A stretch of DNA of 32,323 nt from Bacteroidota bacterium (GCA_947476825.1 CANJRV010000030.1:1-32323); one strand, 5' to 3'. Numbered from the stretch's first letter, positions 8,630 through 16,178 are shown. Numbers and translations: made by a program. The notes: a model not told the origin generated them from the letters alone.

Positions 8630-9475
8630 CTAAAAAATTTCTCTAGCCATCTCCAAGGCTTCTTGTAATGCCGTTTGATTCAAATTAAAATCTATTCCCT
8701 TGGATTCAAAATAGGCGAGTAATTGTTCTGTTGCAATATTACCCACCAATTCATTTTGAGCCATTGGGCAACCGCCTATTCCATTCATGGCACTATCAAA
8801 TCGAAAGCAATTATTTTGGAATGCCGCTTCTATTTTTTCTATAGCAGTTTCTTTGGTTGAATGAAAATGTGCACCGAATTCAACAGTAGGAAATTGTTTG
8901 ACTAAGTTGGAAAAAATAGTTTGAATATTGTCTGCGTTGGAAACGCCAACTGTATCCGACATAGAAAATATATTGATACCAAGTTGTTGTAATTTCTTCA
9001 CCCATTCTATTGCGATATCACTTGTATAGGCATCTCCATAAGGATTTCCGAAGCCCATGGAAATATAAATCACCAATTCCTTTTTATGTTGAAAACACAA
9101 TTGTTGCATAGCTTCAACCGATTTTAAGGATTCTGCAATCGAAGAATTTGTGTTCAATTGTTGAAAGGTTTCTGAGATAGAAAATGGAAATCCAATATAG
9201 GTTATTTCATCAAATGATACAGCCTCTTCTGCTCCCCTATTATTTGCAACGATGGCTAATAATTTTGTATTCGTCATTTTTATTTTCTGCAACACATCCT
9301 TAGTATCTGCGAGTTGTGGTATCGCTTTTGGTGAAACAAAAGATCCAAAATCCAAGGTGTCAAAACCTACTTCCAATAATTTATTGATATACTTTATTTT
9401 TGTTTCTGTTGGAATAAATGTTTTCCAGCCTTGCATGGCATCTCTCGGACATTCAATTAATTTTATCTTTTGCAT
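8630..9475 (-). CDS. Hydroxymethylglutaryl-CoA lyase-like enzyme
   Basis: Predicted to split HMG-CoA into acetyl-CoA and acetoacetate, the last step of leucine breakdown. The HMGL/DRE-TIM barrel shows ECPRDAMQG (residues 8-16) with Arg11 and Asp12 at the catalytic/metal position, the metal-binding His203-x-His205 in GAHFHST, and the active-site loop GIGGCP with Cys236, which is diagnostic for HMG-CoA lyase as against other DRE-TIM enzymes. 281 aa is slightly short for the family (~300), and the usual DGLQ is DAMQ here. It lies 23 bp downstream of the Nramp transporter gene on the same strand, so it may share that promoter, although the two functions have no obvious link. Confidence 0.85.
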   Translation of the reverse strand: MQKIKLIECPRDAMQGWKTFIPTETKIKYINKLLEVGFDTLDFGSFVSPKAIPQLADTKDVLQKIKMTNTKLLAIVANNRGAEEAVSFDEITYIGFPFSISETFQQLNTNSSIAESLKSVEAMQQLCFQHKKELVIYISMGFGNPYGDAYTSDIAIEWVKKLQQLGINIFSMSDTVGVSNADNIQTIFSNLVKQFPTVEFGAHFHSTKETAIEKIEAAFQNNCFRFDSAMNGIGGCPMAQNELVGNIATEQLLAYFESKGIDFNLNQTALQEALEMAREIF

Positions 9476-9498
9476 TTGGCAAATTTAGGGAATTGACC

Positions 9499-11382
9499 TT
9501 ATTTATTCACGACCAAAATTGGAATATGCACGATATGTCTTACCTTTTCAATGGTTTGACCATAAACTAAATCTAATACACCACGATGCCCATGAGCTCC
9601 GAGTATCAAGAGTTCCGCATTTGTTTCTTTACATATTCTTGCAATTTCAGAAGTCCTATTGCGATAACCTAAATGAGCAGTTGCCATTTTGCCTATATCC
9701 TTAAATTGTTGCACATAATTGTCTAATCGTTCTGTGTCTTGTATTGTTTCTATATCGGCCGTTTGCTTACCCCAAATTTTTGCACCAGCACTTTCTACTA
9801 CATGAATAATTACAAATCTAGATTTCGGGGATGCTTGACGAAATGCGTTTGCAATAATGATACGATCCATTTCACTGAAATCTAATGCCAAGGCTATGCA
9901 AGCGTAGTCGCCAATTGTATCGATCAACAAAGGAAGCGGGGCTTGGTGAATATGCTCTGATTTTAATTCAATTTTTTTACCGAATAAGGGATACAAAATG
10001 GTAAATAGAAGCAAGACGGTAAATAACAGTAACCCGACTACAATCAATAATTTAATCCAAAAATGCTCTGTAGCATAAAATAATTCATAGGCTTTTGTAC
10101 TCACCATTTTTATATTCAAATAAAGAATATCAGCCGTAATGAGCAATGAAATAATCAGTAGCCACGGCTTAATGGTAAAGTTTTTCATCATTCGTTTATT
10201 CGTCACCGAAAAGATTAATGGAATGATGGCAAAAGCCAATTGGATACTCAATATGACCTGACTAAAAATAAGCAAGTCCGTCATTTTATCTTCACCAGCT
10301 ATCAGTATGGTAATGAATGCTGGAATCACAGCCAATGAGCGCGTCATAATTCGTCGTAACCAAGGATTGATGCGTAATTGCAAATAACCTTCCATGATGA
10401 TTTGTCCTGCCAATGTACCAGTAACTGTGCTGCTTTGTCCAGCAGCAATTAATGCAACGGCAAATAAGATGGGTGCCCATGAATTGCCCACCAATGGCGA
10501 TAATAATTGATGCGCATTTTCAATGCTATTTACACCAAGCATACCATGTTTAAAAAACACTGCCCCTGCTAAAATTAAAATGGCAGCATTCACAAATAGT
10601 GCTAGGTTTAATGCTATAGTACTATCTATAAAATTCCATTTGATGGCTACTCTTTTTGAGGCGTCGTCGTCTCCTATCTTTCGCGTTTGAACTAGTGCCG
10701 AATGCAAGTATAAATTATGCGGCATTACGGTTGCACCTATTATGCCGATTGTAATATATAAGGCGTAGTCGTCAGGTAAAGTAGGTTTGATACCACTTAA
10801 AATTTCGGTGATAGATGGCTTCACAAAAGCAAGTTCGATGGCGAAGGAAACGAAAATAATGGCAATCAAACTGATGATGAAAGCTTCCATTTTTCGGATA
10901 CCTAATTTTTGTAAATACAATAATAAAAAGGTGTCGAAGATGGTGATGGTGACACACCAAATAAGTGGTAAGCCAAATAATAAATGTAAACCGATTGCCA
11001 TCCCAATTACTTCGGCAAGGTCGCAAGCTGCAATGGCTACTTCAGCTAATAGGTATAGACAAAAATTAATGACTGGCGGATAAGTCTCCCGATTTACCTG
11101 TGCTAAATCTTTTCGATATACAATACCTAGGCGTGCACTTAGTGATTGTAAAACGATTGCCATGATATTACTCATCACCAATACCCAAATCAATGCATAA
11201 CCATACCTACTGCCACCTTCAATGTCTGTTGCCCAATTGCCTGGATCCATATATCCAACCGATACAAGATATGCAGGGCCAAAGAAAGCGAATATTTTTT
11301 TCCAAATATTTTTCTTCCCAATTGGATCTACACTCTCATGTACTTCTTCTAAACTTTTTGTTTGATGATGTAAATTACCCAT
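9499..11382 (-). CDS. Nramp divalent metal transporter fused to a C-terminal universal stress (UspA) domain
   Basis: Proton-coupled Mn2+/Fe2+ importer of the inner membrane with an added cytoplasmic domain. Residues about 30-465 are the Nramp core with many membrane helices: the metal-binding motif D46-P-G-N49 lies in helix 1 and M220-P-H in helix 6. Residues about 485-627 form a UspA domain ending in the nucleotide-binding pattern GAHGHRGVLDLVYGQT. 627 aa is about 200 more than a simple MntH. The UspA domain may sense ATP or stress and adjust transport; this is inference. The start at 11382 lies just inside a promoter-palindrome region. An HMG-CoA lyase gene follows closely. Confidence 0.9.
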   Translation of the reverse strand: MGNLHHQTKSLEEVHESVDPIGKKNIWKKIFAFFGPAYLVSVGYMDPGNWATDIEGGSRYGYALIWVLVMSNIMAIVLQSLSARLGIVYRKDLAQVNRETYPPVINFCLYLLAEVAIAACDLAEVIGMAIGLHLLFGLPLIWCVTITIFDTFLLLYLQKLGIRKMEAFIISLIAIIFVSFAIELAFVKPSITEILSGIKPTLPDDYALYITIGIIGATVMPHNLYLHSALVQTRKIGDDDASKRVAIKWNFIDSTIALNLALFVNAAILILAGAVFFKHGMLGVNSIENAHQLLSPLVGNSWAPILFAVALIAAGQSSTVTGTLAGQIIMEGYLQLRINPWLRRIMTRSLAVIPAFITILIAGEDKMTDLLIFSQVILSIQLAFAIIPLIFSVTNKRMMKNFTIKPWLLIISLLITADILYLNIKMVSTKAYELFYATEHFWIKLLIVVGLLLFTVLLLFTILYPLFGKKIELKSEHIHQAPLPLLIDTIGDYACIALALDFSEMDRIIIANAFRQASPKSRFVIIHVVESAGAKIWGKQTADIETIQDTERLDNYVQQFKDIGKMATAHLGYRNRTSEIARICKETNAELLILGAHGHRGVLDLVYGQTIEKVRHIVHIPILVVNK

Positions 11383-11389
11383 ACGTATT

Positions 11390-11411
11390 AAAGTTAGATA
11401 AGTCTAACTTT
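11390..11411 (-). promoter_or_regulatory. Palindromic operator candidate before the Nramp gene
   Basis: AAAGTTAGA and TCTAACTTT are perfect 9-bp arms around a four-base spacer, 8 bp before the start codon. They cover the expected transcription start from the adjacent -7 element, a typical repressor position. The inner TTAG...CTAA pattern recalls DtxR/MntR-family sites, so a manganese- or iron-dependent repressor is a reasonable guess. Confidence 0.6.
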
Positions 11412-11413
11412 TG

Positions 11414-11421
11414 CAAATGTA
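11414..11421 (-). promoter_or_regulatory. -7 promoter element for the Nramp gene
   Basis: On the minus strand this reads TACATTTG, an exact TAnnTTTG match, immediately upstream of the palindrome at 11390-11411. Confidence 0.55.
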
Positions 11422-11484
11422 TTATACAGAATTTAAAAATGGCTGTTTTTTTTTAGTAGTTAGAAGTTGGGATTTACTTAGTAT

Positions 11485-12111
11485 TTGGATAAACAAACAG
11501 CATTCCTTACGTTTACATGTAATGGTAAGCATACTCCAAATGCGGCATTACCTGTAAATATGCTTTCCTTTACGGGAAAGAATAATATCACTGAAAACAT
11601 CATAAACTGGACTACTACCTTCGAGCAAAATAGTGATTACTTTGAAGTTGAACATAGCAATAATGGAATAGAATACACTAGTGTAGGAAAAGTAAATACG
11701 AAAAGGGAAAATGACAATTCTGCTTCCAATATCAATTATGAATGTATTGATTCTAAACCCTATACGGGTCACAATTACTATCGCTTAAAACAAGTGGATC
11801 TTGATGGTCGTATGAATATAGAAAGTCAAGTGATTGATGTCTTTAGAGAAAATGATAAAAGTACTATACATGCTTATCCGATTCCCACAAATCGTATCCT
11901 TCATGTAGAATGCGCCCTAGAATACGAAGGAGCTACTAATCTAATACTTACAGATTTATCCGGAAAATTGGTGAAAGAGCTACAAACCCTTTGTACAAAA
12001 GGTTTCAACGTTATGGACATAGATTTGAAAGATTTTAAAAAAGGCGTTTACGTCTTGCAAATAATGCAACGTCATGCATTAATTTCCACACAAAAAATAG
12101 AGAAAAACTAA
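11485..12111 (+). CDS. N-terminally truncated T9SS cargo protein (remnant)
   Basis: About 208 aa resembling only the C-terminal part of Bacteroidota secreted proteins. PVNMLSFTGKN and NYYRLKQVDLDGR are typical of the fibronectin-like region preceding a sorting domain, and HAYPIPTNRILHVE to the end is a T9SS type A sorting domain. There is no signal peptide, and a stop codon (TAG, 11479-11481) lies just upstream in frame. The first available start is a TTG at 11485; the first ATG is at 11560. Without a Sec signal the T9SS domain could not work, so this is most likely the tail of a deleted gene. The start coordinate is arbitrary. Confidence 0.55.
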   Translation: MDKQTAFLTFTCNGKHTPNAALPVNMLSFTGKNNITENIINWTTTFEQNSDYFEVEHSNNGIEYTSVGKVNTKRENDNSASNINYECIDSKPYTGHNYYRLKQVDLDGRMNIESQVIDVFRENDKSTIHAYPIPTNRILHVECALEYEGATNLILTDLSGKLVKELQTLCTKGFNVMDIDLKDFKKGVYVLQIMQRHALISTQKIEKN

Positions 12112-12425
12112 TTGAATCTATTTCCTATAAACTCATCTGAATATTCCTTCTTCTATTCATTTACATTCTATATTTGATACACAATATGCGAATTAAAATT
12201 TGACCTGCATCACGAATAAACCAATCTGAACACATTGCTATTCGACGGCCTTAGGACTTCTAAATTTATTGCCTACTCCACCCTATTATTTGCTTGAAAT
12301 CAACTCAACTCAATTGTAAATATGTGAATGATGCAACTTTTATTATTTATAGTGTAACAACTACACTTGCAAAGCTTTCCAACTTTGTGACCTAAAATAA
12401 AAGATAAATAAAAGATAAATAAAAG
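12112..12425. other. 314-bp intergenic region
   Basis: No coding signal was found. It holds a perfect small inverted repeat, AGTGTA (12351-12356) and TACACT (12362-12367), then a weak -7-like CAACTTTG (12380-12387), and the tandem repeat that runs into the next start codon. It is probably the regulatory region of the beta-barrel gene. Confidence 0.5.
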
Positions 12426-12429
12426 ATGA
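12397..12429 (+). repeat. Three tandem copies of an 11-bp unit overlapping a start codon
   Basis: ATAAAAGATAA occurs at 12397-12407 and 12408-12418, and as ATAAAAGATGA at 12419-12429. The last copy contains the ATG at 12426. The repeats occupy the whole translation initiation region. Confidence 0.85.
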
Positions 12430-13124
12430 GAACAATAAAGAACAAATGGCGAACATGCTTGTGTATGAGTACATTTTTATTAACGTGTATTTTCAATGCA
12501 AATGCCCAATATAGAGATACCTGTAGATCTATTGAATTTGGATTACGATTCATGCAAACCATAACGTCAATGGATATGCAAACCTCTCATGGCGAAACCG
12601 TGAAAGGCAATGCTGTGCTTGGTTTTGGAGTAGGTCCTATGATAGGATTTAATTTTTCTAATCATGTGGGTATACAAGGAGAACTATTATATAGTTCCAT
12701 TTCTGAAAAATCGTATGATGTAAATGTGAAGCGAAAAGTAAACTTACGTTATGTAAATATTCCACTTTTGCTTTCACTCAATACAAATAAATCCAAAGCA
12801 ATAAATTTGAATGTAGTTGCTGGGCCACAACTTGGTTTACTCGTTGGTAGCAGTATTACTTTATCTGGATCTAACGATGTAAATAATAAGCAGCCTATTT
12901 TAGCCGTGAATAAAAACGATTTTGGACTTGCGTATGGTGCTGGGATTGATTTTGAGCTGAATCCATCTTATACCACCCATTTGGGTATCGGATATCGTGG
13001 CGTTTTGGGATTACGAGATATGAGTGATGATAGTAAAACCATTACAACGGACGCTTATTATATACTTCAACAAAACCGAATCAATACCAATTCCATGTAT
13101 ATCTGTTTATCGATTTTGTTCTGA
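12426..13124 (+). CDS. Outer-membrane beta-barrel protein
   Basis: 232 aa with a signal peptide (about residues 1-27, ending FNANAQ). Alternating amphipathic strands follow, with Gly/aromatic-rich segments such as GFGVGPMIGFNFSNHVGIQGELLY and a C-terminal strand ending in YICLSILF. This fits the 'porin family / PorT-like' beta-barrel class found widely in Bacteroidota, which typically has an eight-strand barrel. The ligand or role is unknown. It is followed by a terminator and preceded by an 11-bp tandem repeat, so it is likely transcribed alone. A T9SS accessory role like PorT is possible but not supported by specific motifs. Confidence 0.8.
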   Translation: MRTIKNKWRTCLCMSTFLLTCIFNANAQYRDTCRSIEFGLRFMQTITSMDMQTSHGETVKGNAVLGFGVGPMIGFNFSNHVGIQGELLYSSISEKSYDVNVKRKVNLRYVNIPLLLSLNTNKSKAINLNVVAGPQLGLLVGSSITLSGSNDVNNKQPILAVNKNDFGLAYGAGIDFELNPSYTTHLGIGYRGVLGLRDMSDDSKTITTDAYYILQQNRINTNSMYICLSILF

Positions 13125-13165
13125 TTAATATTTCTACTCTTTTTTAACAAAACTACCATGAATGA

Positions 13166-13200
13166 ACAAGCCCATCTTAAACAATGGGCTTTGTTTATTT
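13166..13200 (+). terminator. Intrinsic terminator after the beta-barrel gene
   Basis: AAGCCCAT (13168-13175), an eight-base loop and ATGGGCTT (13184-13191) form a perfect 8-bp stem followed by a T-rich run (TGTTTATTT). Confidence 0.75.
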
Positions 13201-13284
13201 AATGTGCTTCACTAATTCATCTAGAAGTGTGAATCATGTAACTAATTCTAATGATTGTGTCACGCTTTACTTTCAACATACCCC

Positions 13285-13292
13285 CACCTTTG
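13285..13292 (+). promoter_or_regulatory. Probable -7 element of the small stress-gene cluster
   Basis: CACCTTTG matches TAnnTTTG in seven of eight positions and lies 38 bp before the first ATG, after the preceding terminator. No clear -33 element is seen. It is the likely start of the 13331-16076 unit. Confidence 0.4.
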
Positions 13293-13330
13293 TACTGTAA
13301 TAATTCGATTACGAGATAAACAAAATAAAA

Positions 13331-13516
13331 ATGAGTAAAACAGAAGTAAAAGAAAGTTGGACAGAGCAAAAGGAAAAACTCAAACAACAATTTGCCACTT
13401 TAATTCATAACGATATTCTATTTGAAGATGGCAAGAAGGAGGAGATTTTAGAAAAGCTTCAAATCAAACTTGGTAAGACAAAGGAAGAGTTGAACAATAT
13501 AATTGCAACACTTTAA
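13331..13516 (+). CDS. CsbD-like general stress protein
   Basis: A 61-aa highly charged, helical protein beginning MSKTEVKESWTEQKEKLKQQF and containing the pattern W-x-E-Q-K-x-K-L-K, then DGKKEEILEKLQIKLGKTKEEL. This matches the CsbD-like family, whose founding member is a sigma-B-controlled stress protein of Bacillus; the molecular function is unknown. Length is normal for the family. It leads a cluster of small envelope and stress genes and lies directly behind a likely promoter. Confidence 0.75.
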   Translation: MSKTEVKESWTEQKEKLKQQFATLIHNDILFEDGKKEEILEKLQIKLGKTKEELNNIIATL

Positions 13517-13590
13517 TTATTTTAAACAATAACAAATCACGAAGCAAAATTGTACACAATTAATAAAATAAATTAAACAAAAAAAACACT

Positions 13591-14043
13591 ATGAAACAAC
13601 TATTTAAAATAAGTAATTCTATTCTCACTGTGGTCGTTTTCATTGCGGCGGTGACATTTTCGGCTTGCGATTCACCTGCTGAAAAAGTAGATGATGCAAA
13701 GGAAAACGTGACCCAGGCAAAAGAAAACCTATCACAAGCTCAGCATGATTACCAAACGGAAGTAGCCAACTTCAAAAATGAAACCAATCAAAAAATCATA
13801 GACAATGATAAAATGATTGCAGATATTAAAATAAAAATAGCAAATGTTAAAATGGACACCAGAGCGACGTGCGAAAAGCAAATTGTATCGTTAGAGCAAA
13901 AGAATGTAGACATCAAAAAAAGATTAGATGAATATAAGGAGGATGATTTAGAAAAATGGCAATCTTTCAAAACAGAATTCAATCATGATATAGATGAACT
14001 TGGAATGGCCCTGCACGATTTTACAGTGGACAATAAAAAGTAA
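13591..14043 (+). CDS. Coiled-coil lipoprotein
   Basis: 150 aa. A lipoprotein signal peptide ends in the lipobox TFSAC, with the acylated Cys at about residue 26, followed by D-S-P. The remainder is almost wholly charged alpha-helix with heptad-like spacing (about residues 30-140) and only one further Cys. It is probably anchored to the outer membrane facing the periplasm. No catalytic motif is seen. The long helix recalls periplasmic spacer or stress lipoproteins, but I do not recognise a named family. The 74-bp gap to the CsbD-like gene has no terminator, so co-transcription is likely. Confidence 0.8.
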   Translation: MKQLFKISNSILTVVVFIAAVTFSACDSPAEKVDDAKENVTQAKENLSQAQHDYQTEVANFKNETNQKIIDNDKMIADIKIKIANVKMDTRATCEKQIVSLEQKNVDIKKRLDEYKEDDLEKWQSFKTEFNHDIDELGMALHDFTVDNKK

Positions 14044-14067
14044 ATTTTTCGGATTAGAAATTTAGTA

Positions 14068-14295
14068 TTGACTTGTCATCCGAGTAACAAATCCTATAAA
14101 ATATCCGTTGGAACGTATTTGGTATCCTTCGAAGATATCAGTGAATACGAATTGAAAGTGCTGCAAAAATTTTATAAGCATCTTGCAGAATTGACAGTAA
14201 ATGAATTGACCGTAGAAGAAACTCATTCCTTGAATATAGCAAATGCAAATCATCAACAAAAAAGAAATTCTTTAAAAATTAAACAAAAAAAATAA
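14068..14295 (+). CDS. Doubtful small ORF, unknown function
   Basis: A 75-aa ORF opening with TTG, since no ATG is available near its start. The middle (YELKVLQKFYKHLAELTVNE) could form a helix, and the C-terminus is very Lys/Gln-rich. It is in the same frame as the lipoprotein gene, 24 bp beyond its stop. It fills the gap before the next gene, which favours a real gene, but composition and start are weak. It could also be a remnant. Confidence 0.3.
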   Translation: MTCHPSNKSYKISVGTYLVSFEDISEYELKVLQKFYKHLAELTVNELTVEETHSLNIANANHQQKRNSLKIKQKK

Positions 14296-14300
14296 AAACC

Positions 14301-14459
14301 ATGGGAAACTTACTTTACATCTTCGCAATACTACTTGTCATTTGTTGGATCATCGGATTCTTTTCATACGGTGCCGGCGGGTTAATACATATTCTTCTTG
14401 TCATTGCAATTATAGCTGTGCTCTTAAGAGTTATTTCCGGAGATCGAGTCATTAAATAA
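14301..14459 (+). CDS. 52-aa two-helix membrane protein (Lmo0937-like)
   Basis: Begins MGNLLYIFAILLVICWIIGF, and a second hydrophobic segment ILLVIAIIAVLLRVI follows a short turn containing Gly-Ala-Gly-Gly. Two membrane helices in a hairpin with a small charged tail (SGDRVIK) match the Lmo0937 family of tiny membrane proteins, frequent in Bacteroidota stress clusters. Function is unknown. The start has an A-rich leader and lies 5 bp after the preceding small ORF; the next gene is 27 bp away. Confidence 0.8.
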   Translation: MGNLLYIFAILLVICWIIGFFSYGAGGLIHILLVIAIIAVLLRVISGDRVIK

Positions 14460-14486
14460 TAACTTAAAAACTAAAAAAAAACAATT

Positions 14487-14987
14487 ATGAAAAAAATCTA
14501 TTTAGGAGCCATGCTTCTTTTTATTACCGCAGTTTCTTCAGCACAAGCTTCTTTACAAAGTGGAAACAATCAATTGAATGTAGGTGTTGGACTTACCAAC
14601 TGGGGTGTACCTATTTATTTCGGCTTTGACTTTGGTCTAAGCAGAGATATAAGTTTAGGCCTTGAACTCTCCTATCGTTCGTACAATGAAAACTATCATG
14701 AAGTACATTACAACCACAACATCATTGGGTTTTCAGGAAATGCAAATTATCATTTCAATCGAGTGTTAAGTATTCCAAATAGGTTCGATTTATATGCTGG
14801 CTTGAATCTTGGTTTTTATGTCTGGAATTCGCCGAATAATTATACTGGCAATAATAGTTCTGGACTTAATTTGGGTGCTCAGGTTGGTGGTCGTTATTTC
14901 ATCACTTCCAAGGTAGGTCTTAATTTAGAATTTGGTGGAGGGAATGCGTTCTCAGGTGGAAAATTTGGATTAACTTTTAAACTATAA
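14487..14987 (+). CDS. Small outer-membrane beta-barrel protein
   Basis: 166 aa with a signal peptide (KKIYLGAMLLFITAVSSAQA, about residues 2-21). A repeating amphipathic beta pattern rich in Gly, Tyr and Asn follows (for example FGFDFGLSRDISLGLELSYRS), ending with GGGNAFSGGKFGLTFKL, whose last residues suit outer-membrane insertion by the BAM complex. The size fits an eight-strand barrel. The ligand is unknown. It sits inside the cluster of small stress and membrane genes, 16 bp ahead of the YtxH gene. Confidence 0.8.
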   Translation: MKKIYLGAMLLFITAVSSAQASLQSGNNQLNVGVGLTNWGVPIYFGFDFGLSRDISLGLELSYRSYNENYHEVHYNHNIIGFSGNANYHFNRVLSIPNRFDLYAGLNLGFYVWNSPNNYTGNNSSGLNLGAQVGGRYFITSKVGLNLEFGGGNAFSGGKFGLTFKL

Positions 14988-15003
14988 AACAAAATTAAAT
15001 AAC

Positions 15004-15282
15004 ATGAGTTCAGGAAAATTATTTTTAGGCATATTGGCTGGAATAGCCACAGGAGCAACATTAGGTATTCTATTTGCACCAGAGAAAGGTTCTGCAACCC
15101 GTAAAAAAATTATGGACAAAGGAGAAGATTTTGTTGAAGAATGTAAAACCAAAATGGAAGATTTGGTAACTCAATTGACCGATACATTTGAAAAAGTAAA
15201 AGAAGAAGCAGACGAACTTGTTGCAAAAACAAAAGAGAAATGTGACGAAATAAAAAAGGAAGTTGATCAGGCGATTGCTTAA
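15004..15282 (+). CDS. YtxH domain-containing membrane protein
   Basis: 92 aa. One N-terminal membrane helix with Gly-zipper character (LFLGILAGIATGATLGILFAP, residues 6-26) is followed by the family's EKGSATRKKI and a long Lys/Glu-rich coiled coil. This is the YtxH architecture, related in design to DUF883 proteins such as E. coli YqjD and ElaB, which in E. coli bind ribosomes at the membrane in stationary phase. Whether this one does so is inference. It precedes a holin-III-like gene as in the yqjDEK arrangement. Confidence 0.85.
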   Translation: MSSGKLFLGILAGIATGATLGILFAPEKGSATRKKIMDKGEDFVEECKTKMEDLVTQLTDTFEKVKEEADELVAKTKEKCDEIKKEVDQAIA

Positions 15283-15333
15283 TTTTTTTCGAGACGAACT
15301 AATTACCACCTACAATTTATTATCCTATTGATC

Positions 15334-15687
15334 ATGAATGATATTGAAACATCTATAGAATTACTTTTTCAACGAGTAGAAGAATACAGCAAAACAAGTT
15401 TGAAGTTGTTGCACTTAAAAGCAATAGAAAAATCAGCTGATGTATTGTCTTCTCTGCTCACAAAGCTAATTACAATCATTGTCGCAGTCATGGCTATTTT
15501 ATTTATTCATATAGGTATGGCATTGTGGATAGGGAGCTTGTTGCATCATGTCGCTTACGGTTTTTTAATTGTCGGTGGGTTTTACACCTTGGTAGCCATA
15601 GCACTGCAATTTCTTAAAAATTGTTGGATAAAAAGCCCACTCCATAATTCCATTATTACTCATATGACGAAACAAGATATGGTATGA
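15334..15687 (+). CDS. Holin-III-like (YqjE-type) membrane protein
   Basis: 117 aa. An N-terminal amphipathic helix (IELLFQRVEEYSKTSLKLLHLKAIEK) is followed by two membrane helices (about residues 45-95: LITIIVAVMAILFIHIGMALWIG and YGFLIVGGFYTLVAIAL) and a short basic tail. This matches the phage-holin-III/YqjE superfamily of chromosomal proteins, not a true lysis gene. I chose the ATG at 15334 over a TTG at 15328. Its TGA stop overlaps the next start as ATGA, showing translational coupling. Confidence 0.75.
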   Translation: MNDIETSIELLFQRVEEYSKTSLKLLHLKAIEKSADVLSSLLTKLITIIVAVMAILFIHIGMALWIGSLLHHVAYGFLIVGGFYTLVAIALQFLKNCWIKSPLHNSIITHMTKQDMV

Positions 15688-16076
15688 AGCAGATAATAGC
15701 AAAGGATAAGTTGAAGGATTCCATTTTATTGCTTGAGAAAAAGCAATCGGATGAATTGATTTTATTGAAAGAACAATTTAATAGCACATGCCAAAGTTTG
15801 AATCCTATTCATATTCTTAAAGGCGCTGTTCAAGATATTACCATTTCACAATCTGTAAAGGATAGTCTTATCAATACCGCTGCAGGCATTACTGTTGGTT
15901 ATATTTCTAAAAGAATATTTCAAGGAGCTTCCACAAATCCATTTAAAAAAATAGCTGGTAGCGTATTAATGTTTGGCGTTACGAAGATAATTGAGACACA
16001 TCCGAATGAAGTCAAAAACATCGCCAAGGGAATTATATCTGTTCTACATTATCTCAAACCAAAGCATATAAAATAG
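15684..16076 (+). CDS. Conserved-type hypothetical protein coupled to the holin-like gene
   Basis: 130 aa, starting within the ATGA overlap with the preceding gene. The N-terminal third is charged helix (KDKLKDSILLLEKKQSDELILLKEQF). The rest has two moderately hydrophobic Gly-containing stretches (INTAAGITVGYISKRIF and IAGSVLMFGVTKII) and a basic C-terminus. The layout resembles the last gene of a yqjD-yqjE-yqjK-like trio, but no named family is recognised. Probably membrane-associated. Last gene of the cluster, converging on the PafA gene; no strong terminator was seen in the 102-bp gap. Confidence 0.7.
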   Translation: MKQIIAKDKLKDSILLLEKKQSDELILLKEQFNSTCQSLNPIHILKGAVQDITISQSVKDSLINTAAGITVGYISKRIFQGASTNPFKKIAGSVLMFGVTKIIETHPNEVKNIAKGIISVLHYLKPKHIK

Positions 16077-16178
16077 AGTAAGCAAAATGCTATTCTAAGT
16101 TTCAGCATCTATATTTACTGAAAGTAGGTAGAATTTAAGTTCTCTATATATTGGGTAAGTGATTAGCGATACAAATAA

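Noticed and set aside
11193-11456. 87-aa plus-strand ORF over the start of the Nramp gene
   Set aside because: It is antisense to the conserved DPGN region and runs through the promoter palindrome; no protein features.
15334-15687. Phage lysis holin and hence a prophage remnant
   Set aside because: No phage structural, integrase or lysin genes are nearby; the protein fits the chromosomal YqjE/holin-III type within a stress cluster.
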